A stretch of DNA of 31,234 bases from assembly GCA_964655005.1 (NCBI GenBank), contig CAZZKE010000032.1:1-31234 (forward strand), read 5' to 3'. A program made the translations under genes and the position numbers. The notes beneath the pieces were generated by a model. It saw nothing but the letters and a program-made list of their open reading frames with translations, was not told the DNA's origin and ran no database searches. Shown here piece by piece: positions 31,143 through 31,234 of the stretch (its first letter is position 1; each line of letters begins with the position of its first letter). This stretch comes from CAZZKE01 sp964655005. GTDB lineage: Bacteria > Pseudomonadota > Alphaproteobacteria > Rhodospirillales > JABHCV01.

Positions 31143-31234
31143 CCCATAGAGATCGTCACAGCAGTCCTTCGGGTAGGAGAGAAGCCGCCGGCGATGCCAT
31201 CGCATCGTCAAGGCTTTTCGACGCCCTCCGAAGG
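31143..31234. other. Right-edge non-coding stretch with strong hairpin potential
   Basis: No convincing gene starts here. CCTTCGG (31166-31172) and CCGAAGG (31228-31234) are perfect inverted copies. GATGC (31193-31197) and GCATC (31202-31206) form an inner hairpin with loop CATC, and AAGCC pairs with GGCTT between them. GGAGAG followed by CCGAAGG recalls the core of a glycine riboswitch aptamer, but the sequence ends before the diagnostic next bases. A minus-strand reading frame ending at 31156 uses codons unlike the rest of the window. Confidence 0.3.

Noticed and set aside
31156..31234. C-terminus of a minus-strand gene entering from the right edge
   Set aside because: The 25-codon frame uses AGG, GGA, CTA, TCT and GCA codons that are rare elsewhere in the window. 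Hairpin structure explains the stretch better, though the edge prevents certainty.
31194..31234. A new plus-strand gene starting at ATG 31194
   Set aside because: The spacing from GGAGAG is too long, the product start is not recognisable, and the ATG lies inside a hairpin.

Overview
The window is chromosomal DNA of a high-GC alphaproteobacterium, most likely a Rhodospirillales-type organism. The grounds are the ethylmalonyl-CoA pathway genes, a B12-dependent (class II) ribonucleotide reductase, a linked argH-lptM-lysA-TIGR02302 block beside ftsEX, a DUF1127 protein and a CcmABCDE cytochrome c maturation system. Genes are packed tightly, often with ATGA or TAATG overlaps. I see no transposase, integrase, tRNA, rRNA or CRISPR array, and no gene-free stretch reaches 300 bases.

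Layout, left to right. (1) 1-5215, minus strand: the 5' two-thirds or so of nrdJ (cut by the left edge), then an operon read ftsE-ftsX-ydcF-plsC. (2) 5216-5425: divergent promoter region. (3) 5426-6496, plus: a zinc-ribbon membrane protein with a long Glu-Pro repeat. (4) 6514-11875, minus: an operon read argH-lptM-lysA-TIGR02302, including a 45-residue lipoprotein that is easy to miss. (5) 11895-14924, plus: a TlpA-type thioredoxin and an orphan multi-PAS histidine kinase whose third PAS domain looks like the haem PAS of FixL. (6) 14925-15380, minus: a duplicated DUF1127 protein. (7) 15563-17814, plus: aminopeptidase P and a small protein with a possible GIY-YIG-like fold. (8) 17798-25442: the ethylmalonyl-CoA region. 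ecm is divergent from ccr-mcd-lysE-ATR and a degenerate cyclase-like gene. (9) 25621-28203, plus: etfB-etfA-hbd behind a good sigma70-type promoter. (10) 28376-31142, plus: ccmABCDE. (11) 31143-31234: a non-coding edge with strong hairpin potential.

How the genes work together: Ccr makes ethylmalonyl-CoA by reductive carboxylation of crotonyl-CoA. Ecm (adenosylcobalamin-dependent) converts it to methylsuccinyl-CoA, and Mcd oxidises that to mesaconyl-CoA. Acyl-CoA dehydrogenases such as Mcd pass electrons to ETF, here encoded by etfBA, and the hbd product interconverts acetoacetyl-CoA and 3-hydroxybutyryl-CoA upstream of crotonyl-CoA. The PduO-type adenosyltransferase in the ccr operon would supply the cofactor of both Ecm and the class II ribonucleotide reductase. 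The window therefore holds a cofactor-linked C2-assimilation module.

I found no clearly undescribed system. The most unusual items are the cyclase-homology protein lacking several catalytic residues, the FixL-like orphan kinase, the GIY-YIG-like small protein, a long palindrome between ccr and mcd, operator-like symmetry between ecm and ccr, and the structured right edge. All calls were made by eye from sequence; none was checked against a database.
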